From positions 1 through 64,000 of the forward strand of contig NZ_JAALJI010000019.1 in NCBI RefSeq assembly GCF_011064595.1: 64,000 bases of DNA. Reading direction: 5' to 3'. The notes beneath the pieces are model-generated. The model worked only from the letters and a program-made list of their open reading frames with translations, made no database searches and was not told the origin of the DNA. Made by a program: the position numbers and the translations under genes. Source of the stretch: Paludisphaera soli. Its GTDB lineage: Bacteria > Planctomycetota > Planctomycetia > Isosphaerales > Isosphaeraceae. Positions 1 through 9,006 of the stretch are shown in pieces. How positions within the stretch are numbered: position 1 is the stretch's first letter; each line of letters starts with the position of its first letter.

Positions 1-3000
1 AGTCGGGGCACCTGAGCGGAAGGGGCGAGGCTGGCTCCACAAGCACCTCGACGCCGGTCCCCCGGCGCAGCAGTCGCACGTCGGCACGTCGGCGGCGGGT
101 CGGCCGTCGACGTCCCGGCCCTGGACGACCTGGTGCAGGGCCGCCCGCATGACCGGGTCGTGGGCCAACTCGGTGGCGATGTGGCGGCCGAGGAGCCGGT
201 AGAGGCTCATCTTGGCGGGGGTGTAGAACTGGTCGACCGGGTCGTCGTCGGGGAAGGCCGACGATCGGGCCGCGAGCAGCAGCCCGTCCCCCTCGTCGCC
301 GGTGAGCGTGGGCCGCAGGTAGACCAAAAGCCCCTTCCGCCCGCCCGGATACAGGAGTTGCGCGAAGACGAAGTGCTCCCGGGCGAAGTCGCCGGGGGCC
401 TCGGCTCTCGCCTTCGACCTCGGGGTGTGGCCGTCGCCGTTGACGTGGGCGGCGTGGCCGTCGCCGTTGCCGTTGGCATGGGGCGACTCGGGGGAGGCCG
501 GGCTGGACCGGCCGGCGGGTATCGCGCACGCGTCGTTCGGGGCGTCGCTTGGCAGGACGAGGTCCAGGCCCACCCCGCCGGAGCGCTGGCAATCGGTCTC
601 CGGGCAGCCGCACGCGGCCACCGACCGATCGTCGAGCCAGGCCCGGTAGGCCGTCGAGCTCAGGAAGGGCCCGACCTGGACGCCGTCGACCCCCGCCTGC
701 TGGAGAACCTGGATGAGGGCGTCGAACCGCCGCTCGGCCGCCGCCCCCCGCTCCTCCTGCCCGCAGTCCGACGCCACGATCAGGGCGCATCGACGCTGGA
801 GCAGGACGTAGAGGCCCAGGTTCTCCACGTGCGCGCCGTCGGTGAGCATGAACCGGCAGTCCCCCTCGCCGTCGACCCCCAGCGACTGGTACAGGTGGAA
901 GAGCAGGCTCTCCGCCGGGGACCGCGCTTCGAACCGCTTCGGGTCGCGGACCCAGTAGCCGGTCTGGATGTTGAGCAGGTGGAGCACGGCCGAGAGGGCC
1001 GGGTTGGCGATGGTGCCGGGGGCGAGGAACGCCCCCGAGGTCGCCACGATGTTGCCGATGTCCATGTGGTTCCGCCGGGCGAAGGACTCGCGGTCGCGGC
1101 CGCGGATCCAGTGGCCGGTGAAGCCCGAGCCCGCCGAGAGGGGCGAGAACGTGAAGATGTTCTCCGGGAGGTTGGGCTCCACGCCGAGCGATCGGTTCCC
1201 CTCCAGCGTGGCATTGATGAGCAGCAGGGGCGCCCGTCGGGGGCCGGACGCCCCGGGGCCGTCCTCCGACGGGCGGCAGCCCCGGTAGGTGCGGCCCGTC
1301 TGATACAGCCAGCGCTCCGTCTTGGCCTCCCGCCGGATGCCCACCCAGCAGTCGATGACGTGGTCCCGGTAGAACTTCTGGAGCGCGAAGGCGTTCACGT
1401 CGACGGCGCAGGTGATCAGCCAGATGGCGGCTGCGAAGGCGAAGATCCAGAGCCGCGCCCACTGGTCCTCCCGCCAGACGATCGAGGCGAAGACCGTATG
1501 CTGGCCTCGGTCGCGGACCTGGCCGCGCGCGTAGAGCTGCAGGGCCAGCCGGTTGTTGTTCCGCAGGGCCGCCTGCGCGGCGGGCTTCGCGAGGGCCTCG
1601 GGCCCGAGCGCGGCGAGGCTCGCGGCCTGCCGGCGATAATCCCGGTCGAGCGTCTCGTAACGGTCCTTGACCTCTTGCGGCGTCCCGGCGTCGTGGGAGG
1701 CGGCGGCGTCGGGGATGGACTCCCAGAGGTTCGGCCGGGAGAGGACGTCATCGGAGATCCGTTGCACGTACCGGCCCTCCAGCCTGTCGCGATCGTGCAG
1801 CAGGCGGTAGAGCCGCGCGGCGGGGGGCTCGAAGATGGCCTCCAACCGGGCCGCGACGGCCCGCTTCACGTCGAGTCCCCGGATCGCCTTCCAGCCGGCG
1901 GCGAGCCGTCCCCACCAGTCGATGTTACGGAACGCCTGCCACCGTTCCGTCCACCAGGAACGCCCCGTCCGCCCCCCAAAGCCGGCCATGACGGAGATCT
2001 CCTCCGGCGGCGGCCCCTCGGGAGCCTCGACCGATCCCGGACCGAACGCCCCGCCCGCCTCGGCCCGCCACGATTCCGGCGCCCCGACGCCGAGGACGCC
2101 GCCGGCCACGCGCTGGACCCAAGGGAGGGACTCCAGCAGGTGGATCTCGGCGAGGTCGAGTCGCTCGCGCTCCCAGGGATATACCTGCTTCCTGGCGTCC
2201 GTGAGCTGCTTCGCCAGCGGCTGCCAGGGGTTCATCTCGGCGCTCGACGCCGCGTCGCGGGCGACCTTCTCCCAGAACCGTTCGGAGTCGCGGAGGTCGG
2301 AAGGGTGGAAGGCCGCGGATTTCAGGTCTTTCCGCCAACTGAGATATCCCGAGACGTTCTCCCGCGCGACCGTGCTGAACAGCACGAAGATCAGCAGGAG
2401 GACGAAGCCGTAGCTGCACAGGAAGATCACGACCCGGAAGACCGGCTCCCACCCGAGGCTCTCCCGCAACGACGCCCGCCCGCCCCGCTGCTCCGAGGCC
2501 TCCTCGACCCGCCGGACGCTGCGGAAGAGGTCCTTGGGGAACAGGAAGCCCAGCGAGACCACCCCGAGGGCGATCCAGGCCAGGGTATAGAGGCGGTCCC
2601 CCTGCTCGCCGAGCCATCGCGAACGCTCCGCGAGTTTCTCCAGCTGATCGGGGTCGGAGCTCACCGTGTTCAGCCCCACGTCCCCGGTGGCCACCAGGCC
2701 CGCGAAGCAGAAGAGGGCCACCAGCGGCGGGATCAGCAGCGAACTCCGCAAGGGCGACCGCTCCGGCTGGTTCCACAGCCGAGCGATCCAGCCCAGGCCG
2801 ATCCGGGCCCAGCCCGGCCGAGGCCCGTCCGCGAATCGCCGCTCCAGGGCCCTCCCAAGCCGATCGAAGCCGCGCCTCAGGAGCGAGCGGAGGCCGATCG
2901 CGGCCGCGAGCCATCGGAGCGGCCGGCCCAGCAAGAGGACCACGCAGACCGTCAGGATCACGGCGATCGGCAACAGGAGCAGCAGGAACTGGGGGAGGAA

Positions 3001-3804
3001 GCTCAGGGTCCCCACCATGCTGGGGTACTCCCCTCGATTGAGCCAGATGAGGCAGGTGTACCAGGCCACGGCGAGGATCGATCCGGCGAACCAGAGGTAG
3101 GTCAGATACTTCCTCCATCGCGACGTCGTGTCGATCCAGTAGCCCGCGAGGAAGGTCCCCAGCGTGATCCAGAAGGGCGCGAAGCCCCGGGAGACGTCGG
3201 TGCCCAGGCCCATCGCGTACCAGAAGATGTTCGCGTCCGGGGCGTCGAGCATCCGCATCACGAAGGCGGTCAGGGCGAGCGCCGCGATCAGGAGCGAGCC
3301 CGTCTTCACGAGCTGGAAGGCCACCCCCAGGAACCAGACTCCCACCCCCCAGAGCCACCCCGGAACCGTCTTCGAGGTCAGCGAGACCTTGCCGAACCAC
3401 TCCGAGCCGCCGGGGAGCATCGACGTCGCCAGGTGCCCCGCCGCATAGCTCCCGCCCGACACGCTGGAGACGTAGTCGAAGTACTCCAGGTGCCTCCGAT
3501 CCCCGTCCGCCTCGCCCGGGGGCTTCAGCTTCTCGGGCGGCGGCGAATAAGGGAGCTGGTCCAGCCCCTCCAGCAGCCCCAGGCTGAAGCAGGCCGAGCG
3601 GACCCCCCCGCCGGAGAAGCTCAGCCCCGCCAGCTGCGCCTCGCCTTCCCTGTAGCCGAGTTCCTCGCGACGTTCGGCGATCTCTCGGGCCTCCGCTCGC
3701 CTCAGCTCGGCGAAGCCGAACGGCCCCTCCGGGACGGGCTCCGGCTGGCCGACGACGGCATCGGCCGGGGCGTCTTCCTGGCGTGGGATGTTCACATGGG
3801 GCAT
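1..3804 (-). CDS. Patatin-like/cPLA2-like phospholipase with internal membrane region (3-prime end outside window)
   Basis: The frame is open from the ATG at 3804 to the left edge, giving at least 1268 residues and no stop. GAGGTGA lies 5 nt before the start. Hydrolase landmarks are a glycine-rich oxyanion motif SFSGGGVRS (about residues 62-70), the nucleophile motif SSVSGGS (about 113-119, closest to the cPLA2 form GLSGS) and a distant DGAHVENLG with the catalytic Asp near residue 989. This is the Ser-Asp dyad of patatin-like lipases. Between nucleophile and Asp lie several hydrophobic segments (about residues 150-450 and again near 700-720), so the fold is split by membrane-spanning inserts. 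The predicted role is acyl hydrolysis of membrane lipids; the substrate cannot be read from sequence. It diverges from Hen1 across 187 bp. Confidence 0.82.
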   Translation of the reverse strand, partial: MPHVNIPRQEDAPADAVVGQPEPVPEGPFGFAELRRAEAREIAERREELGYREGEAQLAGLSFSGGGVRSACFSLGLLEGLDQLPYSPPPEKLKPPGEADGDRRHLEYFDYVSSVSGGSYAAGHLATSMLPGGSEWFGKVSLTSKTVPGWLWGVGVWFLGVAFQLVKTGSLLIAALALTAFVMRMLDAPDANIFWYAMGLGTDVSRGFAPFWITLGTFLAGYWIDTTSRWRKYLTYLWFAGSILAVAWYTCLIWLNRGEYPSMVGTLSFLPQFLLLLLPIAVILTVCVVLLLGRPLRWLAAAIGLRSLLRRGFDRLGRALERRFADGPRPGWARIGLGWIARLWNQPERSPLRSSLLIPPLVALFCFAGLVATGDVGLNTVSSDPDQLEKLAERSRWLGEQGDRLYTLAWIALGVVSLGFLFPKDLFRSVRRVEEASEQRGGRASLRESLGWEPVFRVVIFLCSYGFVLLLIFVLFSTVARENVSGYLSWRKDLKSAAFHPSDLRDSERFWEKVARDAASSAEMNPWQPLAKQLTDARKQVYPWERERLDLAEIHLLESLPWVQRVAGGVLGVGAPESWRAEAGGAFGPGSVEAPEGPPPEEISVMAGFGGRTGRSWWTERWQAFRNIDWWGRLAAGWKAIRGLDVKRAVAARLEAIFEPPAARLYRLLHDRDRLEGRYVQRISDDVLSRPNLWESIPDAAASHDAGTPQEVKDRYETLDRDYRRQAASLAALGPEALAKPAAQAALRNNNRLALQLYARGQVRDRGQHTVFASIVWREDQWARLWIFAFAAAIWLITCAVDVNAFALQKFYRDHVIDCWVGIRREAKTERWLYQTGRTYRGCRPSEDGPGASGPRRAPLLLINATLEGNRSLGVEPNLPENIFTFSPLSAGSGFTGHWIRGRDRESFARRNHMDIGNIVATSGAFLAPGTIANPALSAVLHLLNIQTGYWVRDPKRFEARSPAESLLFHLYQSLGVDGEGDCRFMLTDGAHVENLGLYVLLQRRCALIVASDCGQEERGAAAERRFDALIQVLQQAGVDGVQVGPFLSSTAYRAWLDDRSVAACGCPETDCQRSGGVGLDLVLPSDAPNDACAIPAGRSSPASPESPHANGNGDGHAAHVNGDGHTPRSKARAEAPGDFAREHFVFAQLLYPGGRKGLLVYLRPTLTGDEGDGLLLAARSSAFPDDDPVDQFYTPAKMSLYRLLGRHIATELAHDPVMRAALHQVVQGRDVDGRPAADVPTCDCCAGGPASRCLWSQPRPFRSGAPT

Positions 3805-3991
3805 GATGTCACCTCGCGGTGGACCGCGGGCGCTCCCTCCTCGGCGTCCGCGATGGGGACTCGAACGGCCGTCCAGGCGTTTTTAACGCAAGCCGACGCG
3901 CTTTCTTACACGATTCCGAACGAACCCGAGCGACCGTCGCCGTGTCCTCCAGGCCCGGAGGGCGAGCCGAGACCATCGGAGGGGCCGAGCG

Positions 3992-5392
3992 ATGCTGCTG
4001 ACGATCACGACCACGAGGAGGCCGGCCGACGACCTGGGCTATCTGCTGCACAAGCATCCCGGGCGGTTCCAGGGCTATGACCTGAGCTTCGGGCACGCTC
4101 GGGTGTTCTACCCGGAGGCGGGCGCGGATCGCTGCTCCGCCTGCCTGATGCTGGACGTGGACCCGGTGGGCCTGGTGCGCGGCCGGGGGAGCGGCGAGGG
4201 GATGCTCGATCGCTACGTCAACGACCGGCCCTATGCGGCGTCGTCGCTCCTGAGCACGGCGATCGCGCAGGTCTACGGCTCGGCCATGCAGGGGCGTTGC
4301 AAGGACCGGCCCGAACTGGCGTCGACCCCCCTCCCCTTCGAGGCCCGGATCGACGTGCTGCCGGTCCGGGGCGGCGAGGCGTTCCTCCGCGCCGTGTTCG
4401 AGCCGCTCGGTTACCGCGTCGACGCCGACCGCGTGCCGCTCGACGAGCAGTTCCCCGACTGGGGGGAGAGCCCGTACTTCGCCGTCACGATCGCCGCCGA
4501 GACGACCCTGGCGAGCCTGCTGACGCATCTTTACGTCCTGATCCCGGTCTTCGACGACGCCAAGCATTACTACGTCGGCCCCGACGAGCTGGAGAAGCTG
4601 CTGGACAAGGGGGCCGGCTGGCTCGCGGACCACCCGGAGAAGGATGAGATCGCCCGCCGTTACCTCCGGCGCGGGGCCGGCCTCTACCGCCAGGCCCTCG
4701 CCCGGCTCGCCCCCGAGCAGCCCGAGGCCGTCGAGGCCGACGGCGAGGAAGCGGCCGCGCGCGTCGAGGAGGCGGTCGAGAGGCCCATGAGCCTCAACGA
4801 CCAGCGCCTGGGAGCGGTGCTGGCGGCCCTCCGCGCCTCCGGGGCCCGGCGCGTCCTGGACCTCGGCTGCGGCGAGGGCAAGCTGCTCCGGCTCCTGCTC
4901 AAGGACCCGCAGTTCGCCGAGATCGTCGGCGTGGACGTGGCGATGCGGACGCTCGAAACGGCCCGCGACCGCCTCCACCTGGACCGCCTCCCCGAGCGTC
5001 AGGCCGCGCGAATCAAGCTGATGCAGGGCTCGCTGACCTACCGCGACCGCCGCCTGGAAGGCTACGACGCCGCGGCCGTCGTCGAGGTCGTCGAGCACCT
5101 GGACCCGCCCCGGCTCGCCGCCTTCGAGAACGCGCTGTTCGCGTCCGCCCGGCCGGCGACGGTCGTCCTGACGACCCCGAACCGCGAGTACAACGCCACC
5201 TGGGAGAACCTCGGCCCCGACCGCCTCCGCCACCCCGACCACCGCTTCGAATGGACCCGCACCGAGTTCCGCGCCTGGGCCGAGGCCGTCGCCGTCCGCC
5301 ACGGATACTCCGTCCGTTTCGTCGCCGTCGGCCCCGAAGACGCCGCCCTCGGCCCGCCGACCCAGATGGGGGTGTTCACCCGTGGATCTTGA
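3992..5392 (+). CDS. hen1: 3-prime terminal RNA ribose 2-prime-O-methyltransferase Hen1
   Basis: A 466-residue protein starting MLLTITTT, the usual start of bacterial Hen1. The N-terminal domain (about 1-240) is the bacteria-specific part that activates the partner ligase. The C-terminal methyltransferase carries the SAM-binding motif LDLGCGEGK near 289-297 and the metal-binding EVVEH near 365, with a later His in HPDHRFEWT. The known role is methylation of the 2-prime-OH at the 3-prime end of a cleaved RNA (for example a tRNA cut by a ribotoxin) before Pnkp seals it, so that the repaired site resists re-cleavage. The usual partner Pnkp is encoded 3.6 kb downstream on the same strand rather than directly adjacent. 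The end overlaps the next gene by 11 bp. Confidence 0.93.
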   Translation: MLLTITTTRRPADDLGYLLHKHPGRFQGYDLSFGHARVFYPEAGADRCSACLMLDVDPVGLVRGRGSGEGMLDRYVNDRPYAASSLLSTAIAQVYGSAMQGRCKDRPELASTPLPFEARIDVLPVRGGEAFLRAVFEPLGYRVDADRVPLDEQFPDWGESPYFAVTIAAETTLASLLTHLYVLIPVFDDAKHYYVGPDELEKLLDKGAGWLADHPEKDEIARRYLRRGAGLYRQALARLAPEQPEAVEADGEEAAARVEEAVERPMSLNDQRLGAVLAALRASGARRVLDLGCGEGKLLRLLLKDPQFAEIVGVDVAMRTLETARDRLHLDRLPERQAARIKLMQGSLTYRDRRLEGYDAAAVVEVVEHLDPPRLAAFENALFASARPATVVLTTPNREYNATWENLGPDRLRHPDHRFEWTRTEFRAWAEAVAVRHGYSVRFVAVGPEDAALGPPTQMGVFTRGS

Positions 5393-6191
5393 ATCGATCG
5401 ACCCGAAGGACGACCCGCGATCCGTCGACGACCTGTTCAACGCGGCCCTCGTCGAGCCCGACGAGATTCTCGCCTGGGACGCCGTGATGGCGCTCCACGA
5501 GATCGGGACGCGCGAGGTCCTGGACCGCGCGCTCTCGCTCTGCGCCGGTGCCTGTCCGTTCGAACGCGCTCGCGGGGCCGACGTCCTCGGGAAGCTGACG
5601 CTCCCGGAGCCGTCGGAGTCGGGAAGGCGCCTTCGCGCCTTGCTCGAGATGCTGGAGCAAGAGACGGACGCGGGCGCACTGCAGGCGATCCTCGCCGCGT
5701 TGGGGCACCAGGCCTGGTCGGCCGAGGCCGTCTCCGCCGCCGCCGATCGGAGCGCGCATCCCGACCCGGAGGTGCGAGATGCGGTGGTCCACGCGCTGAT
5801 GGGCCTGTCCGACCCTCGGGCGATCGAATCCCTGATCGAACTCTCGCGCGACCCGGAGCCCCACGTCCGCGATTGGGCCACTTTCGCGCTGGGAAGTCAA
5901 ATTGACGACGACACGCCCGCGATCCGCGAGGCCCTGGCCGCGCGTCTCGCCGACGAGGACGAGGAGACGCAAGCCGAAGCGGTCGTCGGCTTGGCCCGCC
6001 GAGGCGATCGTCGCGCCCTGCCGTGCATCCGCGACGAACTGACCTCGGGACGGCCGATGATCCTCCACGTCGAGGCCGCCGCCCTGATCGCCGAGCCCGA
6101 ACTCCACCCCCTGTTGCTCGCGCTGCGCGGGAGGTGGGATGCGGACCCCAGGGGGCTTGAGGATGCGATCCGGGCCTGCACCCCGGGTTGA
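5382..6191 (+). CDS. HEAT-repeat protein in the Hen1-Pnkp locus
   Basis: A 269-residue protein from a GTG start inside the last codons of hen1 (11 bp overlap), which implies translational coupling. The sequence is made almost entirely of helical HEAT/PBS-lyase-type repeats, with recurring patterns such as DPEVRDAVVHALMGLSDPRA and DPEPHVRDWATFALG. No signal peptide, membrane segment or catalytic motif is visible, so it is probably a cytoplasmic scaffold or adaptor. Its coupling to hen1 suggests a role near RNA repair, for example bringing substrate or partners together, but that is inference from position only. Confidence 0.85.
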   Translation: MDLESIDPKDDPRSVDDLFNAALVEPDEILAWDAVMALHEIGTREVLDRALSLCAGACPFERARGADVLGKLTLPEPSESGRRLRALLEMLEQETDAGALQAILAALGHQAWSAEAVSAAADRSAHPDPEVRDAVVHALMGLSDPRAIESLIELSRDPEPHVRDWATFALGSQIDDDTPAIREALAARLADEDEETQAEAVVGLARRGDRRALPCIRDELTSGRPMILHVEAAALIAEPELHPLLLALRGRWDADPRGLEDAIRACTPG

Positions 6192-6304
6192 GGACGCAGG
6201 CTCTCCCGAATCGCCCAGGGCGTCGGCCCCGTCGCGGCCGTCGGTAGGATGGGCGTGCGTCCTCTTGGATGTGGTTCGCGACGATCGGGGACGAGGAGGG
6301 GACG

Positions 6305-7576
6305 ATGGCGACCATCGAGAGACTGGGACTCGAAGAGATCGAACGCCGCGTCTGCGACGTGGCCTCGGAGCAGCTCAGCATCCCGCGCGCGAAGCTCGCG
6401 CCGGGGCTGCGGATCGTGCAGGACCTCCACGTCGACAGCCTGGACCTGGTCGAGCTGTTCATGGAGGTGGAGGAGGCGTTCGACGTGACCCTGCCGGATC
6501 GATCGGCGGACCCAGTGTTCAAGGCCGTGTTCACCCGCCCGGACTTCCGGCTCGCCGACCTGGCCGAGCTGGTCTACCTCGTGCAGGGGTCCGGGGCCCC
6601 CAGGAGCGATCGGGGCCGGGACGGCGAGGGTGATGCGCACACGACGATCGCGGGCTTCACGCAGCTCGGTGGCCGCTGGGAGGGCCGGTCGCCCGTGTGG
6701 GAGGTCCCGATCGCCGACGGGGCCGTGATGAGTTACCGCCGTCGGACCGATGGCATGCGATGCCTGCCGATCCCGTCGGCCGTCGCGGAACTTGGCGATG
6801 AGAACCCGGACGCCCCTCGCGACGAGCGGCCCGTGCGGCGGGTGGAGATCGACGCCTTCGTGATCGACGCCGAGCCGGTCTCGACGACCGCCTACTGCCG
6901 GTTCCTGAACTCGATCGGCGAGGTCGGGCCCGACGTGCTCGCGGACTGGTTCGTCCTGCACCCGGACGACGACCGCGACGAGCACCATCTCGTCCGGCGC
7001 GAGGGGTCGACCTGGCGTCCCCTGCCGGGCGTCGACCGCAAGCCGATGATCCTGGTCTCGTGGTTCGGCGCGAACGCGTATTCGCTATGGGCCCTGGGCT
7101 GCGACTGGCGACGCTACGGCGGCGGGGCGGGAGACCCCGAGGGCTTCCTGCCGACGGAGGCCCAGTGGGAGTACGCCTCGCGGGGCGCCTCGCGGCGAAC
7201 CTTTCCCTGGGGCGAGGCGTCTCCCTCGCCGGAGCTGTTGCAGTTCGGCCGGCACCGCAGGGGGGCGTCGTACGTCCCCGCGACCCTGCCGATGGCCGAC
7301 GTGAACGTCGACCTGGGCGTCTCGCCGTTCGGGGCCCGGCACATGGCGGGGAACGTCTGGCATTGGTGCCGCGACTGGTACGCGGCCGATTTCCCCGGCC
7401 GCCCCGAAGCCTCCGCGCCGAACCCCGCGAACCGGACGCCGACCGGCGTCCGCGCCGAGCGCGGGGGGAGCTGGGTCGGCCCCGCCTCCCTCTGCCGAAG
7501 CTCCGCCCGCCGCGGCCGCCCCCCCTCGGCTCGGGGCCGCTGCCTGGGCTTCCGCTGCGTCGCCCCCCTGCCCTGA
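6305..7576 (+). CDS. Acyl carrier-like domain fused to formylglycine-generating-enzyme (SUMF1/FGE-sulfatase) domain
   Basis: 423 residues. The ATG at 6305 is preferred over one 36 bp upstream because gaggagggg lies just before it. Residues 1-90 form an acyl/peptidyl carrier domain with the phosphopantetheine site VDSLDLVEL (Ser45). After a short Asp/Gly linker comes an FGE-sulfatase domain (about 150-423) with the family hallmarks PTEAQWEYASRG, FPWGE, MAGNVWHWCRDWY, RGGSW and a GFRC end. The FGE fold includes sulfatase-activating oxidases and many proteins of other function. The paired active-site cysteines of true FGE are not clearly present; the only Cys near that place is in LCRSSARR. A carrier domain fused to this fold, inside an RNA-repair locus, is unusual. 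A TAGGAT box at 6245-6250 could be its own promoter. Confidence 0.85.
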   Translation: MATIERLGLEEIERRVCDVASEQLSIPRAKLAPGLRIVQDLHVDSLDLVELFMEVEEAFDVTLPDRSADPVFKAVFTRPDFRLADLAELVYLVQGSGAPRSDRGRDGEGDAHTTIAGFTQLGGRWEGRSPVWEVPIADGAVMSYRRRTDGMRCLPIPSAVAELGDENPDAPRDERPVRRVEIDAFVIDAEPVSTTAYCRFLNSIGEVGPDVLADWFVLHPDDDRDEHHLVRREGSTWRPLPGVDRKPMILVSWFGANAYSLWALGCDWRRYGGGAGDPEGFLPTEAQWEYASRGASRRTFPWGEASPSPELLQFGRHRRGASYVPATLPMADVNVDLGVSPFGARHMAGNVWHWCRDWYAADFPGRPEASAPNPANRTPTGVRAERGGSWVGPASLCRSSARRGRPPSARGRCLGFRCVAPLP

Positions 7577-7595
7577 CCGAATCCCGGAGCCCCGC

Positions 7596-8909
7596 ATGCG
7601 GATCGTCGACTTCTCGCCTCCGGCCTCCCCCACCCTCGACCAGCAGCGCGACGCCCTGCGCAAGGGCTTCGGCCGCGCGCGGATGTGGGCCGAGGTCGGG
7701 AAGCTGGAGGACGGGCCTTTGCTGGAGGCCTGCCTGACCGACTTTCGGTTCGACCGGCAGCTCGAAGGGACGCGCGGACGATGGCTCGCGGAGATCGTCC
7801 GCGCCGCCGACGCGATGGGCCGCTTCCGCGTGCCGATCCTGCGAGCCCTGGATGAGCGCGATGACGCGAACGCCGGGCAACTCTGCGAGCTGGCCTTCGC
7901 CTACGCGAAAGCGGGCGACGACGCGTTCCGCTCATCGCTCTACCGGATCGTGGAGGCCGGCCCCGATGACGAGGGCTGGCTCCTGGTCGAGGACGAGGTC
8001 CTCGATCTTGACGGGGAGCCGGCGTTCCTGCTTTTGGCGCGGCTCCGGGGGGAGTCGCTGCGGCATCGTGGCTGGCAATGGAGCGACGACTCGTTCATCC
8101 GCCATTCTGGCGAGATCCTCGGCGAGGAACGACGGGATCGCCTTCTGCGCGAGTCGGGCGATGCGTTGGTTGCTGCGTTCGAGGAGCGACGGCGTCGCCA
8201 CGAGGAGGCCGAAGCGGCGGAACATGCGGCCGAGCCACCCTATCGGGAGCGGATGCGGTCGATCGCGGTGGAGGCCGTCCTGGAGGCGGCCGAGTCGACG
8301 GAGAGCCGCCTTTACTTCTAGTTCCAGGGTTGGGGGAGCTTCGCCGACTCGGATGGAAGGGAAGCGGTCTTCACCCGGCTCCTGGAATCCACCGACCGGA
8401 GGTTCCAGGCGCGTCTGGCGAGGGTTTTCTACCGGCCCGGCTTTCCGCGGTTCGACCCTCGGCTGCTGCCGCTCTGCCTGGATGCGGACCCGGCCATCAG
8501 GAACCCCACGATCCAGGCGCTGGCGAAGGTCGACGACCCGGCCGTGCGGGAATTCGCCCTGGCGGAGATCGCGGGCGGGCCCGGAGGCGCGGCCGTCGTG
8601 GAGCTGCTGATCCATCATTTTCGCCCCGGCGACGAACGGTTGATCCTCGAATCCATCGATCCGCCCGAGGACGAGGCCGAGCGTCACTGGCTGTTCCAGG
8701 ACGTGCGTCGAATCCTGGAGGCCAACCCAGAAGCCGATGCGCTCCCTTTGGCCCTCGTCGGCTACGCCTCGACGCCGTGCAGTTTCTGCCGCGAGGGGTT
8801 CGTCGCCCTTCTCCACGAACGCGGCCTGATGCCGGCCTGGATGGTCGAGGAGGCCCGGTTCGACGCCGACGGGCGGACCCGAAGATTCGACGAGAATGCC
8901 GACGGCTGA
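7596..8909 (+). pseudogene. Hypothetical protein gene interrupted by one in-frame amber codon
   Basis: One reading frame runs from the ATG at 7596 to the stop at 8907-8909, broken only by TAG at 8319-8321. The upstream part is 241 residues ending RLYF. The frame resumes immediately with FQGWGSFADSDG and continues for 195 residues without another stop, in matching high-GC codon use. Together they would make about 437 residues. The downstream part contains a HEAT-like stretch (DDPAVREFALAEIAGG) and a Cys pair, CSFC. I do not recognise the family. The gene is placed 19 bp after the carrier/FGE gene and just before Pnkp, co-directional. The amber may be a recent nonsense mutation, a sequencing error or a readthrough site; a one-base change from a Tyr, Trp or Gln codon would restore the frame. 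Confidence 0.7.
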
Positions 8910-8960
8910 AGGCTCGAACCGGATCGACCTGCCCGTCAGCATGAAGAGATGCCGGATTCG

Positions 8961-8983
8961 CCTTCCCCCCTGGTGGGGGATGG
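8961..8983. repeat. Short CCTTCCCCC/GGGGGATGG hairpin repeat before Pnkp
   Basis: A near-palindrome with arms CCTTCCCCC and GGGGGATGG. It is a single-hairpin member of the palindromic element family also seen at 13631, 22683, 52091 and 61492. It lies 24 bp before the Pnkp start and could fold in the leader of that mRNA, but no effect can be inferred from sequence alone. Confidence 0.5.
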
Positions 8984-9006
8984 AAATTATGGATCGAGAG
9001 TTTCGC

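Noticed and set aside
133-4080. A 1315-codon open frame on the plus strand
   Set aside because: It is opposite the patatin-like gene, is rich in Arg, Gly, Pro and Val and shows no domain; the minus frame has clear GGGVRS, VSGGS and DGAHVENLG motifs.
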